Position numbers and translations under genes: made by a program | In this document: in pieces, positions 9,777-16,688 of the stretch | Position numbering within the stretch: position 1 is the first letter of the stretch | Layout of the letters: each line of letters begins with the position of its first letter | Source of the DNA: Limnohabitans sp. T6-5 | GTDB lineage: Bacteria; Pseudomonadota; Gammaproteobacteria; Burkholderiales; Burkholderiaceae_C | Direction: 5' to 3' | DNA length: 64,000 nucleotides | Assembly (NCBI RefSeq): GCF_003063315.1 | Contig: NZ_NERV01000006.1 | Coordinates: 1 to 64,000, forward strand | Notes under the pieces: model-generated | Told to the model about the DNA's origin: nothing | What the model saw: the letters and a program-made list of their open reading frames with translations, nothing else | The model's database searches: none

Positions 9777-10094
9777 ATGGTGAAAAAATACAAAAGCGAT
9801 GCGCTCGCCGCTGTCCACGAAACGATGGAGGCGCTGCACGACGCAGGCGCAGTGAGCCGCCAGACCATGCGCGAATTCGACGCCGCATGCCTGACGCCCA
9901 TCGAGCCTTTGGCTCCCGAAGAGATCAAGGCTTTGCGTCTGCGCGAACACATTTCCCAACCGGTGTTTGCAAGGTATTTGAATGTGTCCAAAAACCTGGT
10001 GTCAGACTGGGAACGCGGCATCAAAAAACCCGGCGGACCCGCCCTGCGCCTGCTCACCGTGATCCAGCACAAGGGCTTGCTGGCGATTGCCTAA
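9777..10094 (+). CDS. XRE-family helix-turn-helix regulator, HigA-like antitoxin
   Basis: This 105-residue protein has a C-terminal XRE-type helix-turn-helix: IKALRLREHISQPVFARYLN, then VSKNLVSDWERG and a conserved KKPGGPALRLL. This form is typical of the HigA/NadS type of antitoxins, which repress their own operon. The ribosome binding site AAGAGG lies 9 bases before the ATG, inside a putative toxin remnant (9716-9775). No complete toxin is present next to it, so it is either an orphan antitoxin or a free-standing repressor. Confidence 0.75.
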   Translation: MVKKYKSDALAAVHETMEALHDAGAVSRQTMREFDAACLTPIEPLAPEEIKALRLREHISQPVFARYLNVSKNLVSDWERGIKKPGGPALRLLTVIQHKGLLAIA

Positions 10095-10110
10095 AACACC
10101 CCAACGTCCC

Positions 10111-10185
10111 CGTAGGTCGGCGGCTTCAGCCCCGACATGGAGCCTTCGATTAACAAACGTCGGGGCTAAAGCCACCGACCTACGA
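10111..10185. repeat. REP pair, GGCTTCAGCC / GGCTAAAGCC type
   Basis: A head-to-head pair: GTCGG-CGGCT-TC-AGCC-CCGAC, the spacer ATGGAGCCTTCGAT, then GTCGGGGCT-AA-AGCCACCGAC. The outer ends CGTAGG and CCTACG pair. The same spacer wording (ATGGAGCCTTCG) recurs at 10830 and 11590, so spacers belong to subfamilies. Confidence 0.85.
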
Positions 10186-10208
10186 ACACCAACTTTGGAT
10201 CATGAACC

Positions 10209-10406
10209 ATGAAAACCACCTACTACGATCAGGACGACATTCTGGTGATACACCTCTCCGACAAACCCATCGCCCGAGAGGTGTCGCAAGACTGGAACAC
10301 GCATGTCAGCTACGCCGCAGACGGCACCGCCGTTGAGGTGGTCGTCCTCGACGCTCGGGCCAATGGCGCCTTGCCCGTAGAAATACTGCACGGCCAAGCC
10401 GCCTGA
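10209..10406 (+). CDS. DUF2283 domain protein
   Basis: This small protein (65 residues) matches the DUF2283 pattern: MKTTYYDQDDILVIHLSDKP, then a central HVSYAADGTAVEVVVLDA. Members of this family are about 60-80 residues and are often found next to toxin-like or DUF4258 genes. Their function is not established. It stands alone here between two repeat blocks. No good promoter or partner gene was seen. Confidence 0.7.
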   Translation: MKTTYYDQDDILVIHLSDKPIAREVSQDWNTHVSYAADGTAVEVVVLDARANGALPVEILHGQAA

Positions 10407-10956
10407 CACATCCACTTAAACCAAATGCCCCGCGTTGCGATGGGGCGAAATGGTGCGCTTCGCTTAGCTCCGCAACGCCGTCGACCGCCTCGTAGGTCGG
10501 CACTCGAAGAGTCCGACATCTCCCCAATCGACCCCATTGCCCAACCCGCCCATCGAGGTCAATCATCCAACGTCGGGGTCTCCGACCACCGACCTACGAA
10601 ATCCCGGCCCCCCCGAAATGCCCGTGCCTCACCGGTAGGTCGGTACTCGAAGAGTCCGACATGTGTGTGATCCACCACCACCGCCCAATCAAACACGCTG
10701 GCCATGCAACCAACGTCGGGGTCTCCGACCACCGACCTACGAATACCAAATGCCCCGCGTCCCGACGGGGTGAAATGATCCCGCTTCGCTCCGTATCTCC
10801 CTCGTAGGTCGGCGGCTTCAGCCCCGACATGGAGCCTTCGTATAACAAATGTCGGGGCTAAAGCCACCGACCTACGAATACCGACGGTCTCATGTGTCTG
10901 GAGTTTCACTCCCAATCAATTCAACAAGCAAAAAAGTACCAACCTTATTCAGTTGT
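10407..10956. repeat. Gap with three REP pairs and two GCCCCGCG hairpin elements
   Basis: REP pairs lie at 10491-10600, 10634-10743 and 10802-10878. The first two are of the ACTC/GAGT plus GGTC/GACC type, the third of the GGCT/AGCC type. Two of them are preceded by a second element starting TGCCCCGCGT (10426 and 10751), with a CCCCG/CGGGG hairpin followed by GCTTCGCTCCG-like text. No gene is supported. Confidence 0.8.
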
Positions 10957-10993
10957 TTGACGCCTTGTGCTGTGTGTGCCTAAAATGCACACA
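10957..10993 (+). promoter_or_regulatory. Promoter and operator of the BrnT-like pair, predicted leaderless start
   Basis: A -35 box TTGACG (10957-10962), an 18-base spacer and a -10 box TAAAAT (10981-10986) are present. An inverted repeat TGTGTGC-N7-GCACACA (10973-10993) straddles the -10 box, as expected for autorepression by the antitoxin or complex. The expected transcription start falls at about 10993, which is the A of the toxin ATG. No ribosome binding site precedes that ATG. Confidence 0.7.
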
Positions 10994-11274
10994 TGCAGAA
11001 TCCGAAAATTTACAATTGGAATGCTGAAAAGAACGAGCTTTTGGTTCGCGAACGTGGCATTTCTTTTGAGCGGATTGTTTTCGAGATCAGCAACGGTAAT
11101 GAAATCGACGTGGTCGCGCACCCCAATCAGAGCAAATATCCCGGCCAGATGATTTCGCTCGTGGAAGTGGATGAATACGTCTATGCCGTACCGTTCATTG
11201 AAAACGAAACCGAGATTTTTTTGAAAACCATCATCCCCAGTCGCAAAGCGACACGGCAATACAGGAGCAAGTGA
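10993..11274 (+). CDS. BrnT-like RNase toxin
   Basis: This 93-residue protein has BrnT-like features: an N-terminal YNWNAEKNELLVRERGISFE segment (compare W-x-x-x-K-N-x-x-x-x-x-x-GI-SFE of BrnT) and a C-terminal FLKTIIPSRKATRQY, where BrnT carries I-x-S-A-R-K-A-T. BrnT toxins are RelE-fold RNases that stop translation. The next gene overlaps the stop and encodes a matching antitoxin. The ATG appears leaderless, since it sits about 7 bases behind the -10 box. Toxin activity is inferred from family and operon layout. Confidence 0.75.
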   Translation: MQNPKIYNWNAEKNELLVRERGISFERIVFEISNGNEIDVVAHPNQSKYPGQMISLVEVDEYVYAVPFIENETEIFLKTIIPSRKATRQYRSK

Positions 11275-11555
11275 TGAAGAAAAAACCAACGTACGACGAT
11301 GAAGAGTTGGAGATCTTGCAAGCGATGGAGGCCGGTACGCTCAAGTCCGTGCGCAATGCGCCAGCGCAAATCAAAAAACACCGTGCTGCAGCCGACGCAA
11401 CCTTCAAAAAAGATCAGCGATTGAATATCCGAATTTCAAGCAGAGACTTGAAAAACCTCCAGGCACGCGCACTGGAGGAGGGCGTCCCCTATCAAACATT
11501 CGCAGCCAGCTTGCTCCACAAATTTGTCAGCGGCCACCTCGTCAGCTCAAGATAG
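11274..11555 (+). CDS. BrnA/CopG-like antitoxin
   Basis: This protein of about 93 residues ends in a ribbon-helix-helix-like segment, KDQRLNIRISSRDLKNLQAR followed by EEGVPYQTFAASLLHKFVSG. It is preceded by a charged N-terminal part (DDEELEILQAMEAGTLKSV) of the type that wraps a BrnT-like toxin. The ATG overlaps the toxin stop (TGATG) and has AGGAG 6 bases upstream. A GTG one codon earlier is possible. It should repress the operator at 10973-10993. Confidence 0.75.
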   Translation: MKKKPTYDDEELEILQAMEAGTLKSVRNAPAQIKKHRAAADATFKKDQRLNIRISSRDLKNLQARALEEGVPYQTFAASLLHKFVSGHLVSSR

Positions 11556-11614
11556 AAAATTAACCACGTTCGGCTCGGCCAGTCCAGACATGGAGCCTTC
11601 GTTAACCAAGTCCC

Positions 11615-11642
11615 CGTAGGTCGGCGGCTTTAGCCCCGACAT
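11615..11642. repeat. Single half REP element with a decayed partner
   Basis: One hairpin GTCGG-CGGCT-TT-AGCC-CCGAC lies between the BrnA-like gene and the 3' end of mntA. The text ACATGGAGCCTTCGTTAACC just upstream is a spacer from the other subfamily, so the pair seems eroded or rearranged. The rest of 11556-11694 holds nothing recognisable. Confidence 0.6.
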
Positions 11643-11694
11643 GAACCCACGCCGAAGCCCCGCAGGTTCGTGCCAATTCTCCCGACTTGCGGGC

Positions 11695-12024
11695 TCATGG
11701 ATGGCGTTTGTAAATCACCTGTCCGACTCGGTCAATGTGGGCTGTGAGTTCTGCGTGGTTCAGGTGTTCGTATAAAGACAGGTCGATTTCGTAGGGCAGG
11801 AGCAAGTCGTCCAGACTCTGCTCGATATCGCCCAATAAAGAAAAATTCAGCATCGGCCCGCGCAGCGTCAGGTCGATGTCCGAGCCGGGTTTGAAGGTAC
11901 CCTTGGCGCGTGAACCGTACAAGACCGCTTGCTCTACCTGCGGGTATTGGGCCAGTGCTTGCTGGATTCTTTTCAGCGTGTCATCACTCAATCCATGGCG
12001 CGCCCCATCAGGACAGCCGTTCAT
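11695..12024 (-). CDS. mntA: MntA-type nucleotidyltransferase antitoxin
   Basis: This 109-residue minimal nucleotidyltransferase has the full GS-x10-D-x-D signature (GSRAKGTFKPGSDIDL) that holds the catalytic metal ions. In the HepT-MntA type of TA system the MNT protein adenylylates a tyrosine near the HEPN active site of HepT and so inactivates it. Its ATG overlaps the stop of the HEPN gene by 4 bases, indicating translational coupling. This is the only TA module of the array on the minus strand. Confidence 0.88.
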   Translation of the reverse strand: MNGCPDGARHGLSDDTLKRIQQALAQYPQVEQAVLYGSRAKGTFKPGSDIDLTLRGPMLNFSLLGDIEQSLDDLLLPYEIDLSLYEHLNHAELTAHIDRVGQVIYKRHP

Positions 12025-12446
12025 GCGGTGTCACCCTCGATCAGTCGTGTGCTGAGGGTCTGACTCAGCGCCACAAATGCCGGATAAAAGCGGCTCAATA
12101 TGGATTGCGCGACGTCGTTGGCCACATCCACGTTGTACGTGTGCGAAGTCTGATTGCGTGCCTTGATCATGTCCATCCAGGCCTCGCCATCGGTGACCAA
12201 GCCATTTTTAAAAGCCGACCGACTGGCATCACGCGATCCAATCAGGCCCGAGATGCCTTTGAACTCCATAAAATCCTTGAGCACATTCCAGGCCAATTCG
12301 TGGGTGAATTCGAAAGCCTGAATCAGGCCTTGTTGTTCCAGATTGCTCAAAGGCCGCTGACCCGCCAGCGCGACAGCCTCGCTCAGGTTCTGCATGGCCT
12401 TGGTGTAATTCGAAAAACGCTGCTGCCAGCGGATGTCGTGTGTCAT
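12021..12446 (-). CDS. hepT: HepT-type HEPN RNase toxin
   Basis: This 141-residue helical protein belongs to the nucleotidyltransferase substrate-binding (HI0074/HepT) family. It shows the HEPN active motif RX4HXY as RNQTSHTY; Arg and His are the RNase residues and Tyr is the known AMPylation target. The start was taken at MTHDIRW because the longer frame upstream translates a REP repeat. It is the first gene of a two-gene minus-strand operon with mntA. Confidence 0.87.
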   Translation of the reverse strand: MTHDIRWQQRFSNYTKAMQNLSEAVALAGQRPLSNLEQQGLIQAFEFTHELAWNVLKDFMEFKGISGLIGSRDASRSAFKNGLVTDGEAWMDMIKARNQTSHTYNVDVANDVAQSILSRFYPAFVALSQTLSTRLIEGDTA

Positions 12447-13067
12447 GACCGAATGCCTTGATGTGTGAAACCGTACATGCACGAATGGTAACCAATCCAT
12501 CTGGCACAGTTGTCGGGGTATATGTCTATCGAGCAACGACTGCCCAATGCCCCGCGTGCCGACGGGCTGCAATACACGCACTCCGCTTCGCCGTCGACCG
12601 CCCTCGTAGGTCGGTACTCGAAGAGTCCGACAGCTCCCCAATCGACCACCACCGCTCAATCAAACACGTCCACCACACCAACCAACGTCGGGGTCTTCGA
12701 CCACCGACCTACGAAAACCAACGGCCCCGCGTTCCGACGGGGTGCAACACTCGCGCTCCGCAACGCCGTCGACCGCCTCGTAGGTCGGTACTCGAAGAGT
12801 CCGACATCTCCCCAATCGACCACCACCGCCCAATCAAACACGCTGGCCATGCAACCAACGTCGGGGTCTTCGACCACCGACCTACGAATACCAAGATGTA
12901 ACTTGCATCAAAACACCAACCCCAGCAGTCTTCGACCACCGACCGACACATACCAACGCCTCGTAGGTCGGCACTCGAAGAGTCCGACATCTGCCATAAC
13001 ACCCCTGCAAATTTCTCGATTTCATATATAGTGCATGAGCATTGTTTGCATCACCAGGGAGGGCGCG
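12447..13067. repeat. Repeat-filled gap: two GCCCCGCG elements, two full REP pairs, degenerate copies
   Basis: REP pairs lie at 12605-12714 and 12779-12888, both ACTC/GAGT then GGTCTTCGACC. Each is preceded by the GCCCCGCGT hairpin element (12547-12604 and 12723-12778), which ends in GCCGTCGACCGC directly before the REP. 12930-12955 is a damaged half-copy and 12961-12990 another half. The AbiE gene pair starts behind them. Confidence 0.8.
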
Positions 13068-13493
13068 ATGAGTCGGTATAGTTTGAAAGACAGGATGGTT
13101 CGGTCCATTGCTTTGCGCAAGGGTGAGGTGGTCATGCGTGCTGATTTCGAGAAGATGGGCAGCGCGAGTCAGATTAGCCGGGTTCTCAAGGAGTTGATTG
13201 CTGAGGGCAAGATTGTGCGTTTGGGTTATGGCACGTATGCCAAGGCCCGGCCAAGCACGCTGTCGGGCAAACCTGTGCCGCGGGTCACGCTTGAAGAGTT
13301 GGCTCAAGAGGCACTTGGAAAATTGGATGTGCCCGTCACGCTGGGTCGTGCGCAACGGGCTTATGTCGAAGGCAGGACGACGCAGATTCCGGTGCGCACG
13401 ACGTTCAATACGGGGCATCGTCGCATCTCTCGAAAAATCACTGTCGGTATCAGCACGGTGCGATATGAAAACAATTACAGCGCAAGAGCGTAA
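13068..13493 (+). CDS. AbiEi-type antitoxin (DUF6088-like winged helix)
   Basis: This 141-residue protein starts with a winged-helix-like region (LKDRMVRSIALRKGEVVMRA, then ASQISRVLKELIAEGKIVRL, GYGTYAKARP). That layout is typical of AbiEi/DUF6088 antitoxins, which repress the abiE operon. The ATG at 13068 was chosen over one 33 bases upstream because GGGAGGGCG precedes it. The next gene overlaps by 29 bases and encodes the AbiEii toxin, forming a type IV TA pair of the kind that can act in phage defence. Confidence 0.82.
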   Translation: MSRYSLKDRMVRSIALRKGEVVMRADFEKMGSASQISRVLKELIAEGKIVRLGYGTYAKARPSTLSGKPVPRVTLEELAQEALGKLDVPVTLGRAQRAYVEGRTTQIPVRTTFNTGHRRISRKITVGISTVRYENNYSARA

Positions 13494-14433
13494 ACAGATT
13501 CTGGATATTCGCAACGAATCTCTGTCGTCGTTGCCGCCGGGAATATTCGAAAAAGACCTCCTCCTGACCGAAGCCCTCCGCCACATTGCCAGCACCGACA
13601 GCGATGGCATTGGCTTGGTGTTTTGCGGCGGCACTTGTTTGTCCAAGGCGCACAGGCTGATTGAGCGGATGTCCGAAGATGTGGATTTCAAGTTGGTTGT
13701 GCCGCAGGGGCTGTCGCGTACGGCCCGAAGCAAGCGGCTCAGTCAGTTCAAGAAGCGTTTGGCCCAGGTGTTGGGGGATGCGGGTTTTCATGTGCCGCCG
13801 GAGCAGATCGTTGCGCGTGACGAGAACAGTTATGTGGCCATGAATTTGCTTTATGAAAGCCGCTTTTCGCCGGTGGCCAGTTTGCGCCCGGAGATCAAGG
13901 TGGAGTTCAATGCACGCCCGCCGGTTTTGCCTACGGCGCCGTTGCCTGTTCGCTCGATGCTGGATGAGTTGATCGGGGCACCCACCGATGATTTCAAAAT
14001 CGAGTGCATCAGTGTGGACGAGACTTTGGCTGAGAAGGTCTTGTCATTTTTGCGCCGCACCGCTGAGGCGCGTGCAGGGCGCAACCGTGCGCAATACGAC
14101 GACCGCCTGGTGCGTCACCTTTACGATGTGCGAGCGATTGCCGCGAACCATGATCGTTTGGTGAATGCGTTACCACATGCGCACTTTGCAACGCTGGTGG
14201 CTGGCGATGCGGCGCAGTATCGCAATCAGTATCGCGAGTTCGAGCGCGACCCGGTAGGCCAGATGCAAGCGGTGTTGCAGGCCTTGCACGCAGAGCCCGA
14301 CAGTTTTGAACGCGATTACCTCCAGTTTGTGGACGAGCTGGTCTTTGGCGAGTCCGTTTCCTTTGCCGAGGCCCGGTCCGTTTTTGTCGATCTCGCGCAT
14401 CGACTCCTCAGCCCGTTGACCGTTTCGTGCTGA
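13465..14433 (+). CDS. AbiEii/AbiGii-type nucleotidyltransferase toxin
   Basis: This 322-residue protein of the nucleotidyltransferase fold carries the AbiEii signature GGTCLSKAHRLIERMSEDVD, in which the last acidic residues are catalytic. Further conserved parts are IKVEFNARP and a C-terminal DRLVRHLYDVRAIA. AbiEii toxins of this family block growth, and some transfer nucleotides to tRNA acceptor ends. It starts inside the antitoxin gene (ATG after CGAT), which suggests coupled translation. The length agrees with the family, so the gene looks intact. Confidence 0.87.
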   Translation: MKTITAQERKQILDIRNESLSSLPPGIFEKDLLLTEALRHIASTDSDGIGLVFCGGTCLSKAHRLIERMSEDVDFKLVVPQGLSRTARSKRLSQFKKRLAQVLGDAGFHVPPEQIVARDENSYVAMNLLYESRFSPVASLRPEIKVEFNARPPVLPTAPLPVRSMLDELIGAPTDDFKIECISVDETLAEKVLSFLRRTAEARAGRNRAQYDDRLVRHLYDVRAIAANHDRLVNALPHAHFATLVAGDAAQYRNQYREFERDPVGQMQAVLQALHAEPDSFERDYLQFVDELVFGESVSFAEARSVFVDLAHRLLSPLTVSC

Positions 14434-14451
14434 GTGGGTGACGTGGTGATC

Positions 14452-14541
14452 TGTCGGGGTCAAAGACCACCGACCTGCGAAACCCATTGCCCGAAATGTC
14501 GTCACTGACCTTGTAGGTCGGCACTCGAAGAGTCCGACGTT
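14452..14541. repeat. Two half REP elements between AbiE and the TumE-family pair
   Basis: A GTCGGGGTC-AAA-GACCACCGAC hairpin (14452-14480) and an ACTC/GAGT hairpin (14511-14541) lie in the reverse order to the usual pair. They are the adjoining halves of two pairs whose other halves are missing. Confidence 0.7.
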
Positions 14542-14590
14542 GCCCGCTCAAATGGGTTTTCATATTTATCAATCCATGATAAGGTTAGGC

Positions 14591-14971
14591 ATGGATTCGA
14601 AGCATTCATCGGTCATGGGTTTGGAGTTTCTGCTGGGCATGGATGGCAACATCGAAGTTCAAAATGATGCCGGCTATTGGGTCAAGATGAAGGTTTCACG
14701 TGTGGCCGAGACGCCGGAGCGGCCACACGGTATCAACTACAGCCTGACCTTGCATGCACCGGACAACACGCGGCTGATTGGTTTTGACAATGCGCATGGT
14801 GTAAAGCCTGCCGGTTCGCGTTTCAAGCACGCGGGCAAAAAATTTCCCTACGATCATCGCCACCGCCATGCTCTCGACGAGGGCGTTTTGTATGAGTTTG
14901 ATACGGCGTTTCAGTTGGTTAGCGATTTTTACGATGAAGTGGATCGCGTTTTGAAAGAGGTTTGTCCATGA
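14591..14971 (+). CDS. TumE-family (DUF6516) toxin
   Basis: This protein of about 126 residues matches the DUF6516/TumE type: a beta-rich start, YSLTLHAPDNTRLIGFDNAH in the middle, then KKFPYDHRHRHALDEG with the conserved D-H-x-H. The start at MDSKHSS has AAGG about 8 bases upstream; a longer TTG start (14540) lies in a REP element and is unlikely. The stop overlaps the ATG of the DNA-binding gene behind it. The toxin role is taken from the family and the pairing. Confidence 0.7.
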   Translation: MDSKHSSVMGLEFLLGMDGNIEVQNDAGYWVKMKVSRVAETPERPHGINYSLTLHAPDNTRLIGFDNAHGVKPAGSRFKHAGKKFPYDHRHRHALDEGVLYEFDTAFQLVSDFYDEVDRVLKEVCP

Positions 14972-15330
14972 ACAAAGTTTTGAAATTTGCCATCGCGCCA
15001 GTGTCGGTACAACGCGCGCGCTCGCTGGCCATAGCCGCCGGAAAACGTCAGCGCAACAAAGACGATCCCGATGTGTGGTTCCCGAGTGTTGCAGCCATGG
15101 CCCGCGTGTTGTCGGACGAGAACATGGCCTTGCTCAAGGTGATCCGCGAAAGTCATCCCGATTCGATGGATGCCTTGGCCAAGGCGGTCGGCAAGCACGT
15201 ACCCAACGTGTCGCGCTCACTGCACACGATGGCCCAATACGGCTTGGTCACCCTCACCAAACAAGGCCGCACCGTGATGCCCCAAGTCACCTCCGACCGC
15301 GTGACCGTTGATTTTTCCTGGGCGAATTAA
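14968..15330 (+). CDS. Helix-turn-helix DNA-binding antitoxin paired with the TumE-family toxin
   Basis: This 120-residue protein has a winged-helix core of the HVO_A0114/MarR-like type: ENMALLKVIRESHPDSMDAL, AKAVGKHVPNVSRSLHTMAQ, YGLVTLTKQGRT. It overlaps the toxin gene by ATGA, with AGAGG about 8 bases upstream. In this TA type the DNA-binding protein is the antitoxin and autorepressor. Confidence 0.75.
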   Translation: MNKVLKFAIAPVSVQRARSLAIAAGKRQRNKDDPDVWFPSVAAMARVLSDENMALLKVIRESHPDSMDALAKAVGKHVPNVSRSLHTMAQYGLVTLTKQGRTVMPQVTSDRVTVDFSWAN

Positions 15331-15355
15331 CATCCATAACCCAAACACACACCAT

Positions 15356-15425
15356 TGGATTGCCACGACGCTCGCAATGACAGAGATGAACGCATTCCGT
15401 CATTGCGGGGAGCTTGCGACCCGAT
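15356..15425. repeat. Separate inverted-repeat element (GTCATTGCGGGGAG type)
   Basis: A left arm ATTGCCACGACGCTCGCAATGAC and right arm GTCATTGCGGGGAGCTTGCGAC flank a 16-base loop, so a long imperfect hairpin can form. It resembles the dispersed CGTCATTGCGAGG...GGCAATCC palindromes known from several proteobacterial genomes. It differs in sequence from the REP family around it and occurs once here. Confidence 0.7.
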
Positions 15426-15440
15426 AATTTGGTGTGCGCG

Positions 15441-16023
15441 TTGTTGGTCCTCGAAAAGTCCGACGTTGCCCGCCCAACCACCAACGTTGGGGCTAAAGCC
15501 ACCGACCTACGAACACCGCATACAGTTTCTGCTTGCGTTGCGTATGGGTCTGCGTAGGTCGGCACTCGAAGAGTCCGACGTTGCCCGCTCAACCACCGTC
15601 GGGGCTAAAGCCACCGACCTACAAATACCCCAACCCAACCCGCCACCCCATGGCGGGTTTTTTCATATCCCCCCGCCCTCCTGTAGGAGCCAGCCCTGCT
15701 GGCGATCAACGCTGGCCCGCCCACCAACGTCGGGGTCTGCGACCACCGACCTACGAACACCCCATTGTCCGAAATGTCCTCGCTGACCTCGTAGGTCGGC
15801 ACTCGAAGAGTCCGACGTTGGCCAAACCACCAACGTCGGGGTCTGCGACCACCGACCTACGACACCCCATTGCCCAAAATGTCCTCACTGACCTCGTAGG
15901 TCGGCACTCGAAGAGTCCGACGTTGGTCAAACCACCAACGTCGGGGTCTGCGACCACCGACCTACAAACACCGCTTCCCTGTGGGTCGGCTGTTCGCATG
16001 TCGGCACTCGAAGAGTCCGTCAT
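15441..16023. repeat. Dense REP cluster before vapB
   Basis: Pairs lie at 15441-15512, 15552-15624, 15790-15862 and 15895-15967. A GTAGGAGCCAGCCCTGCTGG element with an attached half lies at 15681-15756, and a damaged half at 15990-16023. The pairs at 15790 and 15895 are a tandem duplication of 105 bases, including the linker CCCCATTGCCC-AAAATGTCC. No gene is supported in 15331-16107. Confidence 0.8.
15637..15663 (+). terminator. Rho-independent terminator embedded in the REP cluster
   Basis: The stem AACCCGCC / GGCGGGTT with a 7-base loop is followed by six T. Its stem is identical to that of the terminator behind the first giant gene (8506-8533). It is the first intrinsic terminator after the TumE-family pair, 300 bases downstream. 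Confidence 0.8.
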
Positions 16024-16107
16024 CTGCCCGCAATGCCGAAACCCCACCCCGACATTTCCCCGCCCCATGTTTTGTCGTACGATGAAACGCTTGATCAAGG
16101 AGATGCA

Positions 16108-16335
16108 ATGCCAACGATGGCCGAACGGCTTTGGGATGTCACTCGCACACTGCCCGAGCCTTTGCTTGCAGAGGTTCTGGACTTCGCCGAGTTCCTGCAA
16201 TCCCGGCACGCTCATGCGCCTGAATCGGTGAAGGAAATCGGTCTGGCGCAATTGAGTGGTGGCCTGGAAAAGTCCACGGCATTTGCCGCGTCGCCCTTAG
16301 AGCTCCAGCGGCAATTGCGCGATGAATGGCATTAA
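16108..16335 (+). CDS. vapB: VapB-like antitoxin (DUF2281 type)
   Basis: This 75-residue protein has the DUF2281-type start MAERLWDVTRTLPEPLLAEV followed by LDFAEFLQSR, and a variable tail ending in RQLRDEWH that would bind the toxin. AAGGAG lies 6 bases before the ATG. The next gene starts 14 bases inside it and encodes a PIN-domain protein, so this is a VapBC operon. The antitoxin looks intact. Confidence 0.75.
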   Translation: MPTMAERLWDVTRTLPEPLLAEVLDFAEFLQSRHAHAPESVKEIGLAQLSGGLEKSTAFAASPLELQRQLRDEWH

Positions 16336-16688
16336 GTATTTGCTCGACACCAATTTCATTTTTGGGGCTGCTCAAGTCTTCACCAGAAGTGATGGCGCTG
16401 GTGTCCGAGCGGAATGTGTTGGCCAGCGAGTGTGCCTACAGCAGTATCACGCGCATGGAGTTGTTGGGTTTTCCTGATTTGTCCGAGCCCGAGCAGCAGT
16501 TGATTGAAAGCCGTTTGGCTGCGCTGACCTATCTGCCGGTGTCACCCGCCGTCGAGGATCAGGCGATCAGATTGCGCAAGCAGCGCAAAGTCAAATTGCC
16601 CGACGCCATCATCGGCGCCACCGCACAAACCTACGCCCTAGAACTCCTGACCCTGGACGCAGCCCTGCAGTCCGTGATGGCCGGATAA
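16322..16688 (+). pseudogene. vapC: VapC-like PIN-domain toxin, broken by a one-base frameshift
   Basis: Translation from the ATG at 16322 gives MNGIKYLLDTNFIF, with the first PIN aspartate, and then runs out of frame. The remaining sequence (GLLKSSPEVMALVSERNVLA, RMELLGF, LPDAIIGATA, LTLDAAL) continues one frame off to 16688. Removing one T from the run at 16359-16363 restores FILGLLKSS and a full protein of about 121 residues with all four acidic PIN positions. It is either a natural inactivation that leaves only VapB active, or a homopolymer sequencing error. Confidence 0.85.

Noticed and set aside
12447..12659. Longer start of the HEPN gene (up to 12659) and other frames reading VGRYSKSPT or VPTYE
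   Set aside because: These residues are translations of the GTAGGTCGGTACTCGAAGAG repeat and occur at every REP copy in all frames.
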